In this document: positions 36,606 to 44,711 of the stretch, piece after piece
How positions within the stretch are numbered: the stretch's first letter is position 1
How the letters are laid out: every line of letters begins with the position of its first letter
Assembly (NCBI RefSeq): GCF_005144865.1
Contig: NZ_SWFM01000001.1
Span: 310,001-374,000 of the forward strand
From: Guptibacillus hwajinpoensis
GTDB taxonomy: Bacteria; Bacillota; Bacilli; Bacillales; Guptibacillaceae
Reading direction: 5' to 3'
Length of the DNA stretch: 64,000 bases
Notes under the pieces: generated by a model
The model's database searches: none
What the model was told of the DNA's origin: nothing
The model's input: only the letters and a program-made list of their open reading frames with translations
Translations under genes and position numbers: made by a program

Positions 36606-36640
36606 AGCAACGGCGCCTCTCTTGAGAAGGCGCCGTTACT
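36606..36640. terminator. Bidirectional terminator between ypdQ and ypcP
   Basis: A 10-bp stem (AACGGCGCCT/AGGCGCCGTT) with a 9-base loop lies between the convergent stops. Confidence 0.85.
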
Positions 36641-37518
36641 TACATTCGAATGCGCAGCCCCAGTGAATCAAGTTCCTTCTTTAACTGTTCGTAATCAACG
36701 TTAAGTTTACTATCATCAAATGAATGATTTTCAAGATGAGGGATAGCACGTTCAATCGTAACAAGCTGACGACTCAATTCCGCTAACTCCTTACCTGCAA
36801 TTAACTTCTTGTGATAGCGATTAAATTTACTATCGAGTGTTTCGATGTTCTCATAAACTCCATTTACCGATCCGTATTGTTGGATAAGAGGTAACGCCGC
36901 CTTATCTCCTACACCGGCTACACCGGGAATATTATCACTCTTATCGCCGAGTAACGCTTTTACATCAATCCACTGATTAGGAGAAATGCCATATTCTGAT
37001 TTAAAATGTTCTTCAGTATATACCCTATCCCCTTCTTTTCGAATCGCAATGATTTGTGAAACAGAAGGATTCAACAATTGAAGAAGGTCCCGATCATTAC
37101 TGTAAATGTAACAATCACCCATGCCTTCTCTTGTCCATCTATCTGAGAGCGTTCCCATCACATCATCCGCTTCAAATCCTTCTACAGACATTTGCGGAAT
37201 TCCTGTTGCATGGAACACATTGACTGCCGTTTCATACTGTTGAATAAGTGCTGATGGCAAATCCTGCCTGGTGCCCTTATAATCTTCAAACAGCTCCTTA
37301 CGCTTCGTTTCATTCCGCTTAACATCCCATGTCACAACCAAATGGCTTGGCTCGTACTCTTTCAGAAGCGAGATAATTTTCTGAAGTTTCACTCGTAGTG
37401 CATTAGTAAACAAACCCTCTTCTGTTTTCGTTAATTCTTCTTCTGTTTTTCCATATGCTGTTGCAAAATAACCTCTACTTAGTAAATTGAAACCATCAAT
37501 TAAAATCAATCTGTTCAT
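36640..37518 (-). CDS. ypcP: 5'-3' exonuclease, FEN type (YpcP)
   Basis: A protein of 292 residues from ATG 37518 (AAGGAAG upstream). It resembles the N-terminal 5' nuclease domain of PolA standing alone: LILIDGFNLLSRGYFA, FVVTWDVKRNETKRKELFEDYKGTR in parts, EGFEADDVMGTLSDR, YIYSNDRDLLQLL, and the H3TH motif KALLGDKSDNIPGVAGVGDKAA. The metal-binding aspartates are in place. It removes 5' flaps such as RNA primers and works with PolA and RNase H, which fits the RNase H genes nearby. Confidence 0.93.
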   Translation of the reverse strand: MNRLILIDGFNLLSRGYFATAYGKTEEELTKTEEGLFTNALRVKLQKIISLLKEYEPSHLVVTWDVKRNETKRKELFEDYKGTRQDLPSALIQQYETAVNVFHATGIPQMSVEGFEADDVMGTLSDRWTREGMGDCYIYSNDRDLLQLLNPSVSQIIAIRKEGDRVYTEEHFKSEYGISPNQWIDVKALLGDKSDNIPGVAGVGDKAALPLIQQYGSVNGVYENIETLDSKFNRYHKKLIAGKELAELSRQLVTIERAIPHLENHSFDDSKLNVDYEQLKKELDSLGLRIRM

Positions 37519-37623
37519 TGTTTTTCTTCCTTTCGCACAGTGCTCTATCTTTTGTAATGTTATCATAAACGGGCTATGAACGCCTGTTGTTATCTATATA
37601 GCTAGAACACTGCTTCTCATACA

Positions 37624-37656
37624 AAAGAAGAAGCCTTCTGAGAAGGCTTCTTCTTT
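37624..37656. terminator. Terminator of the 42-aa gene
   Basis: A nearly perfect 15-bp stem (AAGAAGAAGCCTTCT and its complement) lies next to the stop codon. Confidence 0.85.
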
Positions 37657-37785
37657 CTATTTCTCTGGATTCTTTAGTTTTTCAGCTTCCATTTCTGCAT
37701 ATGATGCAAAATTCTGTTTGTCTTTCATTTGTTTGGCATTGTTATTTCGTTGGGCATTCGGATTGCCCTTTTTCTGTCGACCCAT
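37657..37785 (-). CDS. Small basic protein (42 aa), possibly a minor small acid-soluble spore protein
   Basis: ATG 37785 has AGGAGTG 5 bases upstream and a terminator follows the stop, which supports a real gene. The product MGRQKKGNPNAQRNNNAKQM...EKLKNPEK is hydrophilic and rich in Asn, Lys and Gln. In B. subtilis the SASP gene sspL occupies this place between ypdQ/ypcP and ypbS, but the sequence is not recognisably SspL, so the assignment rests on position and composition only. Confidence 0.6.
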   Translation of the reverse strand: MGRQKKGNPNAQRNNNAKQMKDKQNFASYAEMEAEKLKNPEK

Positions 37786-37844
37786 CGTGACACTCCTTTA
37801 TCGTTATTTCTCTAATAGTTTGTGTCAGAAAGGTCTGATTCTAT

Positions 37845-38102
37845 TCAGTCAAAATGAAGCTCCTGTTTGTATGAGCGAAGGAACGCGACATACTGTTTTG
37901 ATGCTTCCTTGAATGCTTTCTCATCTCTTTGGTCGAGAGCCTGATCAATAGTTTGGTGATAACGTTCTTCTTGGAAAGTAAACACGGCTTCATCAAGGAT
38001 CAACTGGGCGTACAATTCCAATTCAAAAGTTTCCTGTTCTTGTTTCTTTTTCATTGCACGTTGTTTCATATTATCTTTGTAAGACTTGTGATGATTGTTC
38101 AT
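37845..38102 (-). CDS. ypbS: DUF2533 family protein YpbS
   Basis: An 85-residue protein with a GGGGGG site before the ATG. It is highly charged and helical: HHKSYKDNMKQRAMKKKQEQETFELELYAQLILDEA in parts, then YHQTIDQALDQRDEKAFKEASKQY. It matches the DUF2533 family, and its place after ypcP matches B. subtilis ypbS. The function is unknown. In B. subtilis the dynamin gene ypbR follows; here it is about 16 kb away. Confidence 0.82.
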   Translation of the reverse strand: MNNHHKSYKDNMKQRAMKKKQEQETFELELYAQLILDEAVFTFQEERYHQTIDQALDQRDEKAFKEASKQYVAFLRSYKQELHFD

Positions 38103-38237
38103 GTTAGCTCTCCCCCCTCTTGAAGCTCTTTTTTCTATTATACGAGGGAATCGTCAAAATATCAATATTTTTCAGAATATTCCGATATAATTTTTTAACT
38201 TGTTCGTTTTTGCCTCTATAACGGTACTCTTGTAGCC

Positions 38238-38525
38238 CTATAGTGGGTACCGATCAATGTCAAAGTAGTTTTTCTTAAGGAGTCGTTCCTGATTCATCAA
38301 TTCTTTATATGTGAACGACGCAGAGAGCTTTGAAGTGTCGATTAGCATAAGTTGCTCCTCCACATCACCGACCAATTCATCAGTCTGATAGCACATTCCA
38401 CAATAAACACATTGAATCGATGGCAAATCAATAATCTCTACAGCTTTCGTTCCATCCGGAAGTTCCCAGTACCCTTTATCAAGGGTTTCGAACGCCCCTT
38501 CTTGGTCGCACCATTTGCACTTCAT
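38238..38525 (-). CDS. yokU: YokU family protein (YgiT-type zinc finger)
   Basis: A 95-residue protein with two CxxC pairs (CKWCDQEG at 3-6 and CVYCGMCY about 39-42), giving a zinc ribbon like that of YgiT/MqsA N-termini. It overlaps the kamA stop by 4 bases, and in B. subtilis yokU likewise neighbours kamA (yodO). It is thought to accompany lysine 2,3-aminomutase but its role is unknown. A GGGGAGG site lies within the kamA end. Confidence 0.9.
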   Translation of the reverse strand: MKCKWCDQEGAFETLDKGYWELPDGTKAVEIIDLPSIQCVYCGMCYQTDELVGDVEEQLMLIDTSKLSASFTYKELMNQERLLKKNYFDIDRYPL

Positions 38526-39931
38526 TCACTTACCTCCCCTTTTTCTCCTTCCTTGTATTTGCTTTGTTCCGCATTGTATTTCTTTTCTTTCATTTGGTCT
38601 CGTTTATCTCTTCGGTCTTTCAAGGAACTATGCTCGGCATCTTTCTCATATTGAGACCTACGATTTAATCGTTGTAGATTTTCTGGCACAAGATTAAATC
38701 GCTCATCTGTCATTAACGAGTGAATGCCAATGGCTGGTTTTTTCTCTAGTTCATAAACATTATTAAAATACGTATCCGCGGTACCTGGAGTATAATTCTC
38801 TGGTTCAGGATAAGAAGTAATTACACCTTCAAAGTTTCTCAAAATAACTTTATCAGCGCTTTGAGAAATCATGTAATTTGGCTGAAGTGCTATTTTACCG
38901 CCCCCACCAGGTGCATCTACAACAAAAGTTGGAACAGCATACCCTGATGTATGTCCTCTAAGTCCTTCAATAATCTCTAATCCTTTTGATACCGGAGCAC
39001 GGAAATGTCCGATTCCCTCTGACAAATCACACTGATAAATATAATAAGGTCTTACTCTTATTTTAACGAGGTCATGCATCAGCTTTTTCATGATTGTCAC
39101 GCTATCATTAATACCTGCAAGGATTACGGCCTGATTACCGACTGGAACGCCAGCATCCGCAAGCATTTCACAAGCTTTCTTTGACTCTTCAGTAATTTCA
39201 ATACTTGTATTGAAATGTGTATTTAACCATACAGGATGATATTTCTTAAGAATATTACATAAATCTTCTGTGATCCGTTGAGGGAACACAACAGGCGCTC
39301 TCGTTCCTATCCTAATAATTTCTACATGTGGTATGGCACGTAAATTTTTGAGTACGTATTCAAGGATTTTATCGTTAATTAATAAACCGTCTCCTCCTGA
39401 AATTAAAACATCTCTTACTTCTGGAGTATTGGAAATGTAATTAATCGCATCGTCAAGTTGCTTTTTTGGTACGCCCATTCCTATCTGCCCTGAGAAACGC
39501 CTTCTTGTACAGTAGCGACAGTACATTGAGCATTGATTTGTAACAAGGAAGAGAACACGATCTGGATAGCGATGTGTTAAACCTGGGACAGGCGAATCTT
39601 CATCTTCATGTAATGGATCTTCAAGGTCATATTTTGTTTTGTGCATCTCTTGTGATATTGGTACAGATTGCATACGAACTGGACAGCGAGGATCATCAGG
39701 ATTCATGAGAGACGCATAGTAAGGAGTAATATTTAATGGGATCGTTTTGGTTGCAATCTTAACACCAGCTTCTTCATCAGGAGTTAAATTCACGACCTTT
39801 TTCAGATCATCAAGTGTACGAATGGTGTTTGTTAATTGCCATATCCAATCATTCCACTGTTCCTCTGTAACATCCTTCCAAATTTCAATGTCTTTCCAAT
39901 GTCGAGCTGGCTTATAAAGCTGCATAAGCAT
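38522..39931 (-). CDS. kamA: Lysine 2,3-aminomutase
   Basis: A protein of 469 residues from ATG 39931 (AAGGGGG 8 bases upstream), close to B. subtilis KamA. It is a radical SAM/PLP enzyme turning L-lysine into L-beta-lysine. The radical SAM cluster is in NQCSMYCRYCTRRRFSG (about 135-150), with ISGGDGLLINDK, VGNQAVILAGIND and the PLP-lysine region APGGGGKIALQPNY. A -24/-12 promoter lies about 40 bases upstream, so its expression should need sigma-54 and the activator at 40220-41617. Confidence 0.95.
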   Translation of the reverse strand: MLMQLYKPARHWKDIEIWKDVTEEQWNDWIWQLTNTIRTLDDLKKVVNLTPDEEAGVKIATKTIPLNITPYYASLMNPDDPRCPVRMQSVPISQEMHKTKYDLEDPLHEDEDSPVPGLTHRYPDRVLFLVTNQCSMYCRYCTRRRFSGQIGMGVPKKQLDDAINYISNTPEVRDVLISGGDGLLINDKILEYVLKNLRAIPHVEIIRIGTRAPVVFPQRITEDLCNILKKYHPVWLNTHFNTSIEITEESKKACEMLADAGVPVGNQAVILAGINDSVTIMKKLMHDLVKIRVRPYYIYQCDLSEGIGHFRAPVSKGLEIIEGLRGHTSGYAVPTFVVDAPGGGGKIALQPNYMISQSADKVILRNFEGVITSYPEPENYTPGTADTYFNNVYELEKKPAIGIHSLMTDERFNLVPENLQRLNRRSQYEKDAEHSSLKDRRDKRDQMKEKKYNAEQSKYKEGEKGEVSE

Positions 39932-39967
39932 GAAGCATTCCCCCTTCATATAATCTACTTACATACT

Positions 39968-39985
39968 ATGCAAGATTAATGCCAG
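39968..39985 (-). promoter_or_regulatory. Sigma-54 (SigL) -24/-12 promoter of kamA-yokU
   Basis: On the reverse strand TGGCAT-TAATC-TTGCA: exact GG-N10-GC spacing and close to the consensus TGGCAC-N5-TTGCW. The predicted start near 39958 would leave a leader of about 27 bases ahead of the kamA ATG, containing the ribosome binding site. Confidence 0.8.
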
Positions 39986-40034
39986 CTCCATTGTTTCTTT
40001 AGGATGTTTTCAGAGACACTGTTTTTTATAGGAG

Positions 40035-40158
40035 TAGTGGTTGATTTCCGCTACTGCCCGTTTTACGTGGGGCGTGCGGTGTGCACCCTCCACTTCAATC
40101 ATCTAAGTGTGGATTTTTTATACAAAACCCTTTCAAAAACAACCATATTTTAGAAAAG
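40035..40158 (+). repeat. Dispersed intergenic repeat, copy B
   Basis: Recognisable words are GGTTGATTTCCGCT, GGGGCGTGCGGTG and CACTTCAATCATCTAAGTGTGG, then the AT-rich tail with CTTTCAAAA and TTTTAGAAAAG. It is more decayed than copy A in the middle. It lies between the sigma-54 promoter of kamA and the activator gene. Confidence 0.6.
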
Positions 40159-40202
40159 ATCCATTCTTTAAGATTAAGATACGATAGCGGTATGATATTA
40201 AT

Positions 40203-40243
40203 AAAAACGCCACATGTGCTCATTTTTCGGCACTATGACGTTT
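40203..40243 (-). terminator. Possible terminator of the sigma-54 activator gene
   Basis: Imperfect arms (AACGTCATAGTGC against GCACATGTGGCGTT) span the stop codon and are followed on the reverse strand by TTTTTATT. Confidence 0.55.
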
Positions 40244-41617
40244 CGGTAACTTAGATAATTTATATTGTAATGTTTGTCTTGGAATACAAAGTTGCTTTGC
40301 CGCTTTTTTCACATTTCCCTCACTAGCGATCATCGCCTGTTCGATGATTCTTCTTTCAGTTTTCATAAGTGTCTCTCTGAGTGGTTCTATTGATTTTGTC
40401 ATTACCACTTCGTTTTGCAGAGGCTGCAGCATTGGGAAATCTTTCAAACTCAAGAATTCGTCTTCTGCAAAATTCATAGCTGATTGAATTACATGTTCAA
40501 GCTCTCTTACATTTCCTTGCCAATTACGTTCATATAAGAAGGCAGCTGCATCATCACGAATCGTTTTAACTTTTTTGTTGAACTTGCGATTATATTTATC
40601 GATAAAGTGATCAACCAACTGAGGTATATCATTTCTTCGTAGACGAAGAGGAGGGAGCCTTAAGTAAATGACGTTTAATCGATAGAATAAATCAACACGT
40701 AATCTTTGTGCTTGAAGAGCGACTTCAGGTTCTTCATTAATTGCAGCTATGATTCGAACATCGACTTTTCTTGTTTTACCAGCTCCTACTCTTCTGATCA
40801 CTCCATCCTCAAGAACACGAAGAAGCTTTGCCTGTACATCAATTGGCATCGAATTCACTTCATCGAGAAAAAGCGTTCCACCATCAGCCAGTTCAAATAA
40901 TCCTTCTCGTTCTTCTGCGCCTGTGAAACTACCCCGAGTTGTTCCAAATAAAATCGATTCAAGAATAGTTGCTGGTAAGGCTGCACAGTTCTGTGCAATA
41001 AATGGTCCGGATCTGTTGGAAGCATTATGAATAGCCTGTACAATTAGCTCTTTACCTGTTCCTGTCTCTCCATAGACAAGAACAGGCGAATGGAGTTCTG
41101 CTGCTTTTCTAGCCCTTGCTTTCACACTCATAAAAGCCTCATCATTAGTTAAAATGTGATCAAACGTATATGTCGTTCCGTTATCAAATTCTTTAACCGT
41201 TTTTTTATTAATTTTTGCCTGTAACTCCATCACCTTGTCAGAGAGAGTTTTAATTCGCGAAATGTCTCTCGCTATTTCAACAGCTCCTTCAAGTTCACCA
41301 TCTACTACAATAGGGAGTGTAGTATTAACAGTAGAAATGAAACGCCCTTTCATATTTCGATAGGTTTGATCTTTATTGAAAATCGCTTTTCTAGTCGCCA
41401 TAACATGGGATAATGTGCTCGTTTCCTTTGACAATGATGGGAACGCTTCTAAATAATGCTTATCTAGCACTTCTTCAACTTTTAAACCATCGTGTTTAGC
41501 TGCAATTTCATTATAATAAATAGTAATTCCTCTATTATCTACAACATGAATTCCTTCATCAATGCTTTCAAGTATTGCCTCAAACATTCCATCCGTAATT
41601 GAAATGTTTTCGTTCAT
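40220..41617 (-). CDS. Sigma-54-dependent transcriptional activator (PAS, AAA+, Fis-type HTH)
   Basis: A protein of 465 residues. A PAS domain (about 10-120, ILESIDEGIHVVDNRGITIYYNEIA in parts) is followed by a AAA+ domain with Walker A GETGTGKELIVQ, the sigma-54 contact loop GSFTGAEEREG, Walker B GGTLFLDEV and RRVGAGKTRKVDVRIIAA. A Fis-type HTH (KKAAKQLCIPRQTLQYKL) closes it. It lacks a receiver domain, like RocR and BkdR. It lies 41 bases after yodP and just upstream of the -24/-12 promoter of kamA, so it is the likely activator of lysine degradation, with PAS as the sensor. Confidence 0.92.
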   Translation of the reverse strand: MNENISITDGMFEAILESIDEGIHVVDNRGITIYYNEIAAKHDGLKVEEVLDKHYLEAFPSLSKETSTLSHVMATRKAIFNKDQTYRNMKGRFISTVNTTLPIVVDGELEGAVEIARDISRIKTLSDKVMELQAKINKKTVKEFDNGTTYTFDHILTNDEAFMSVKARARKAAELHSPVLVYGETGTGKELIVQAIHNASNRSGPFIAQNCAALPATILESILFGTTRGSFTGAEEREGLFELADGGTLFLDEVNSMPIDVQAKLLRVLEDGVIRRVGAGKTRKVDVRIIAAINEEPEVALQAQRLRVDLFYRLNVIYLRLPPLRLRRNDIPQLVDHFIDKYNRKFNKKVKTIRDDAAAFLYERNWQGNVRELEHVIQSAMNFAEDEFLSLKDFPMLQPLQNEVVMTKSIEPLRETLMKTERRIIEQAMIASEGNVKKAAKQLCIPRQTLQYKLSKLPKRHSAEK

Positions 41618-41631
41618 AGTTAGCTCCTTTT

Positions 41632-41668
41632 TGCCGAATTTTCATCACTAAGTGCCTATTATTCGGCA
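41632..41668 (-). promoter_or_regulatory. Inverted repeat TGCCGAAT...ATTCGGCA ahead of the activator gene
   Basis: A perfect 8-bp inverted repeat with a 21-base spacer sits between the yodP stop and the activator's ribosome binding site. A third TGCCGAA occurs at 40227-40233 near the end of the activator gene. It may be an operator for autoregulation or an RNA hairpin controlling access to the ribosome binding site. Confidence 0.4.
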
Positions 41669-42513
41669 CCGCATGTCAGAGACTTGCTCCAAAGATTCAT
41701 ATTTTCCCAGTCCTGATAAATCTTCACATTATTAATAAGCCTTCCGCCATACTCGTAGTTAAGTTGTTGAAACACTGCGTTCATTCCAAATGAAAGGCTT
41801 CTCGCAATCGAGTAGGCATAATAAATATCCTCTTCAAGTAATTTCTTCTCAAGTTCGATGATTAAGTGGCGCATTGTACCTCCTTTACGAAACTTAGGAA
41901 GTGTTGCACAATCCGTTATCTCTGCATTCTTAAACTTTCGATTCATTTCTGCAGAAGCAGCACTAATGATACGTCCATTCTCTTCTAACACGTGGAAAAT
42001 AGTATTGTCTTTCATTACTTTTCGAATGTAAGCAGGTTCATCCATTGGCGTTGGATAAACAGCAAACACTTCTTTATATAATTCTGCTAATGCAGGTGCG
42101 TCACTTTCACGACCAGGACGCATAAGTGGTTTTCCACTTATTTCGGAAGGCGTTTTCGTTAAAACACCCTCTAGAATAACATCCTCATCCTTCCAAGTCT
42201 GACTGTTTCGACGCCAGTTGTCTCGATACTTCGTCATCATGTGCGCATCGACTCCAGAGAAATAATGCCGGATCATTCCTTCGTAAGATAGACCAAGAGA
42301 AAGAAGTTTACGAATATCTCCTTCTTTTGCTTTGATAATGCATTTTGTATACCCTTCCGTAAATAAAGAATGGATGTGATTGGTCATTGCTTTAACATTT
42401 CCTGAATATTCGTCAATACGAATTCGTTCATTGAATAAATCATGCGTACAAGAAAAGGAATAGTCGCACCCTTTATAAACTCTAGAAACAGCTTCACTTC
42501 TCTCTTGATTCAC
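41659..42513 (-). CDS. yodP: Beta-lysine N6-acetyltransferase (AblB/YodP)
   Basis: A protein of 284 residues with a GTG start (AAGGAGGGG upstream). The C-terminal GNAT domain (about 130-275) has AELYKEVFAVYPTPMDEPAYIRKVM, ISAASAEMNRKFKNAEITDCATLPKFRKGG (acetyl-CoA binding) and MRHLIIELEKKL. The N-terminal half (DYSFSCTHDLFNERIRIDEY) is specific to AblB. With KamA it makes N6-acetyl-beta-lysine, a compatible solute in methanogens and many bacilli. In B. subtilis the homologous genes are sporulation-linked. Confidence 0.92.
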   Translation of the reverse strand: MNQERSEAVSRVYKGCDYSFSCTHDLFNERIRIDEYSGNVKAMTNHIHSLFTEGYTKCIIKAKEGDIRKLLSLGLSYEGMIRHYFSGVDAHMMTKYRDNWRRNSQTWKDEDVILEGVLTKTPSEISGKPLMRPGRESDAPALAELYKEVFAVYPTPMDEPAYIRKVMKDNTIFHVLEENGRIISAASAEMNRKFKNAEITDCATLPKFRKGGTMRHLIIELEKKLLEEDIYYAYSIARSLSFGMNAVFQQLNYEYGGRLINNVKIYQDWENMNLWSKSLTCGAE

Positions 42514-42622
42514 TCTAGCCCCTCCTTAACCATTCCTGCTATACAAATGGCTTCTCCTTTTCTACTGGAAATCCTTCATAATAAAAGACTGTTTTCGTAA
42601 ACATTGTTGCTTTTGTTATAAA

Positions 42623-42758
42623 GCGGGTGATTTGGGCTCAAGTGGGGTTTCACCTGTCCAGCTAGTCCCGTAGGAGTCGAGCACCTTCCGCTCCAATCAA
42701 CTAGGATATGGGGTTCTTTATAGAAAAATCTTTGAAAAGTAACAACCTTTTAGAAAAC
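42623..42758 (+). repeat. Dispersed intergenic repeat, copy C
   Basis: It carries the 3' half of the element: GGGGTTTCACCTGTCC, CGTAGGAGTCGAGCACC, TTCCGCTCCAATCAACTAG, and the tail with TCTTTGAAAA and ACAACCTTTTAGAAAA that also ends copy A. It lies between yodP and yodQ. Confidence 0.7.
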
Positions 42759-42780
42759 AGCGTTTAGAAAAGAGGCTAAT

Positions 42781-42807
42781 AAAAAAAGAACGGTTCACCC
42801 GTTCTTA
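42781..42807 (-). terminator. Terminator of the yodT-yodQ operon
   Basis: An 8-bp stem (AAGAACGG/CCGTTCTT) with a 4-base loop is followed on the reverse strand by seven Ts and overlaps the yodQ stop. Confidence 0.85.
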
Positions 42808-44052
42808 ATTTTGACCACACCAGTCAATGATAATGTGGACAAACAATTCTGCTGCTAACATCATTTGATCGATCGCAATGTATTCATTAGCAAAATGCGC
42901 TACCGAGGTCTCTCCTGGTCCGAACACAATCGACGGAGTCTTACCTACTTCATTAAGAAGACCGCCATCCGTGCCCCACGGTGAAGCCTCAATCGTTAAC
43001 TCTTCTCCTGTCATGCGACTATAGTGATTACTTATAATTGCTACAAGTGGATGGTCCTCTTCAACTTCTCCTGGAAGCCATCTCGCACCAAACCATTCGA
43101 GTGATACAGGATGATCCTTTAACCATGAATCATTAATATTATTCAGCGCCTGATTCATTTCATCTTTCGCATCTTCCAAGGTTTCTCCTGGTATTACTCC
43201 CATTCGTCCTTCAATGGTTACGAGATCTGGAACGGAAGACGGCCAGTCTCCACCAGAAATCTTGCCAATGTTAATTGGAACAGGAATTGGAATGTTGTTG
43301 TATAAGGGATCCGTGATCCGTTCATTCCTCGCCTTCTCTAAATTCTGGATCGCTTGTATGATTGCTACACTTTTCTCGAGGGCCGATACCCCTTCATAGC
43401 GAGTGCCACCATGAGCACCTCTGCCTGTAATTGTTACTCTAAACCACATTGATCCCTGCTGCTTTGGAAACACCTTCATTTTCGTCGGCTCTGGAATTAG
43501 GGCTGCATCCGCATGGTATCCTCTTTGAATAGTAGCGAGCGTCCCTGTCCCTCCGCTTTCTTCCTCGACGACACTCTCAAATATAATATCTCCTTTGAGG
43601 GTGATCCCGAGCTCCTTTAGACATTTTAACGCAAGAAGCATTGACGTATTACCGCCTTTCATATCGGTAGCGCCTCGTCCATATACACGTCCATCTATGA
43701 CATCACCACTATAAGGGTCCTCATTCCAATCCTCCCGATTTCCAGGTGGAACGACATCAACATGCCCATTAAGGATTAAAGAGCGGCCGCCACCACTCCC
43801 TTTTAACACTCCTACGATGTTGGGACTTTCCGTAAAGTCGGTTCGATTCGCACAGAAAGCTGGATGGTTAATTGTATCTTCTGAAGGAACAAAGCGGTCG
43901 ACCGATAGAGCTAGTTGTAGAAGCTCTTCTTCAACAATTTTTTGTACAGTAGATTCATTGCCTTGAACACTATCACATCGGACAAGATTTTGAAGTAATT
44001 CGACCCCATATTCCCTGTTCTCGTTCATCCAACTACTAATTTTATCCTTCAC
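42805..44052 (-). CDS. yodQ: M20-family deacetylase/dipeptidase YodQ
   Basis: A protein of 415 residues with a GTG start that overlaps the yodR stop by 4 bases (GTGA). It is an ArgE/DapE-type zinc amidohydrolase: LILNGHVDVVPPGNREDW (metal ligands), VYGRGATDMKGGNTSMLLA, ESVVEEESGGTGTLA, the dimerisation domain with FRVTITGRGAHGGTRYEG, and WGTDGGLLNEVGKTPSIVFGPG. In this pathway it probably removes the acetyl group from an acetylated beta-lysine intermediate. Confidence 0.9.
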   Translation of the reverse strand: MKDKISSWMNENREYGVELLQNLVRCDSVQGNESTVQKIVEEELLQLALSVDRFVPSEDTINHPAFCANRTDFTESPNIVGVLKGSGGGRSLILNGHVDVVPPGNREDWNEDPYSGDVIDGRVYGRGATDMKGGNTSMLLALKCLKELGITLKGDIIFESVVEEESGGTGTLATIQRGYHADAALIPEPTKMKVFPKQQGSMWFRVTITGRGAHGGTRYEGVSALEKSVAIIQAIQNLEKARNERITDPLYNNIPIPVPINIGKISGGDWPSSVPDLVTIEGRMGVIPGETLEDAKDEMNQALNNINDSWLKDHPVSLEWFGARWLPGEVEEDHPLVAIISNHYSRMTGEELTIEASPWGTDGGLLNEVGKTPSIVFGPGETSVAHFANEYIAIDQMMLAAELFVHIIIDWCGQN

Positions 44053-44711
44053 GAAGTGCGCCTCCCTACCAGTTCTACATTAAGCTCCGCTTCGGTTGAA
44101 TTGATCACATCTTCGACTGAAAAACCAGGCATGACTTCGATAAGAAACAATTCCCCACTGTCAATTCTCATCACGGCTCTTTCGGTGATAATCATATGAG
44201 CTCCTTCTTTGACCGTTAACGGTAAAGAACATTCCTTGAGTATTTTTGGTTTGCCCTCTTTTGTTGTATGGCTCATCAGTACGATAACTTTTTTGGCTTT
44301 TTGAGCGAGGTCAATTGCTCCTCCCATACCCGGCACGCGCTTTCCCGGTACAATCCAGTTCGCAATGTCACCTCTGCCATTTACCTCAAGCGCCCCTAAA
44401 ATCGTCAGATCAAGGTGTCCCCTCCTCACCATCCCAAACGCTTCTGCACTATTAAAAAATGAAGCCCCAGTGTTAATTGTTACAGGATAACCTCCAGCGT
44501 TAGAAAGGTTTCCATCCTCCTTACCAGGTTCAGGACTCCCCCCCATACCAAGAATTCCGTTCTCAGTATGAAGCATGACATCAAGTGAAGAAGGGATAAA
44601 GTCTGCTACAAGGGTTGGAATCCCAATTCCAAGATTAACCATCATACCATATGTTACTTCCTTCGCTGCACGCTCTGCGATCAACCTTCTCGTTTCAGCT
44701 CCCATACCCAC
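44049..44711 (-). CDS. yodR: CoA transferase beta subunit YodR
   Basis: A protein of 220 residues of the ScoB/AtoA type. It has MMVNLGIGIPTLVADF, HTENGILGMGGSP with the glutamate of the ENG site that carries the CoA thioester intermediate, RRGHLDLTILGALEVNGRGDIANW, and KILKECSLPLT. It overlaps the end of yodS by about 30 bases. With YodS it would move CoA onto a 3-keto or beta-amino acid from lysine breakdown. The true start could also be ATG 44705. Confidence 0.9.
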   Translation of the reverse strand: MGMGAETRRLIAERAAKEVTYGMMVNLGIGIPTLVADFIPSSLDVMLHTENGILGMGGSPEPGKEDGNLSNAGGYPVTINTGASFFNSAEAFGMVRRGHLDLTILGALEVNGRGDIANWIVPGKRVPGMGGAIDLAQKAKKVIVLMSHTTKEGKPKILKECSLPLTVKEGAHMIITERAVMRIDSGELFLIEVMPGFSVEDVINSTEAELNVELVGRRTS

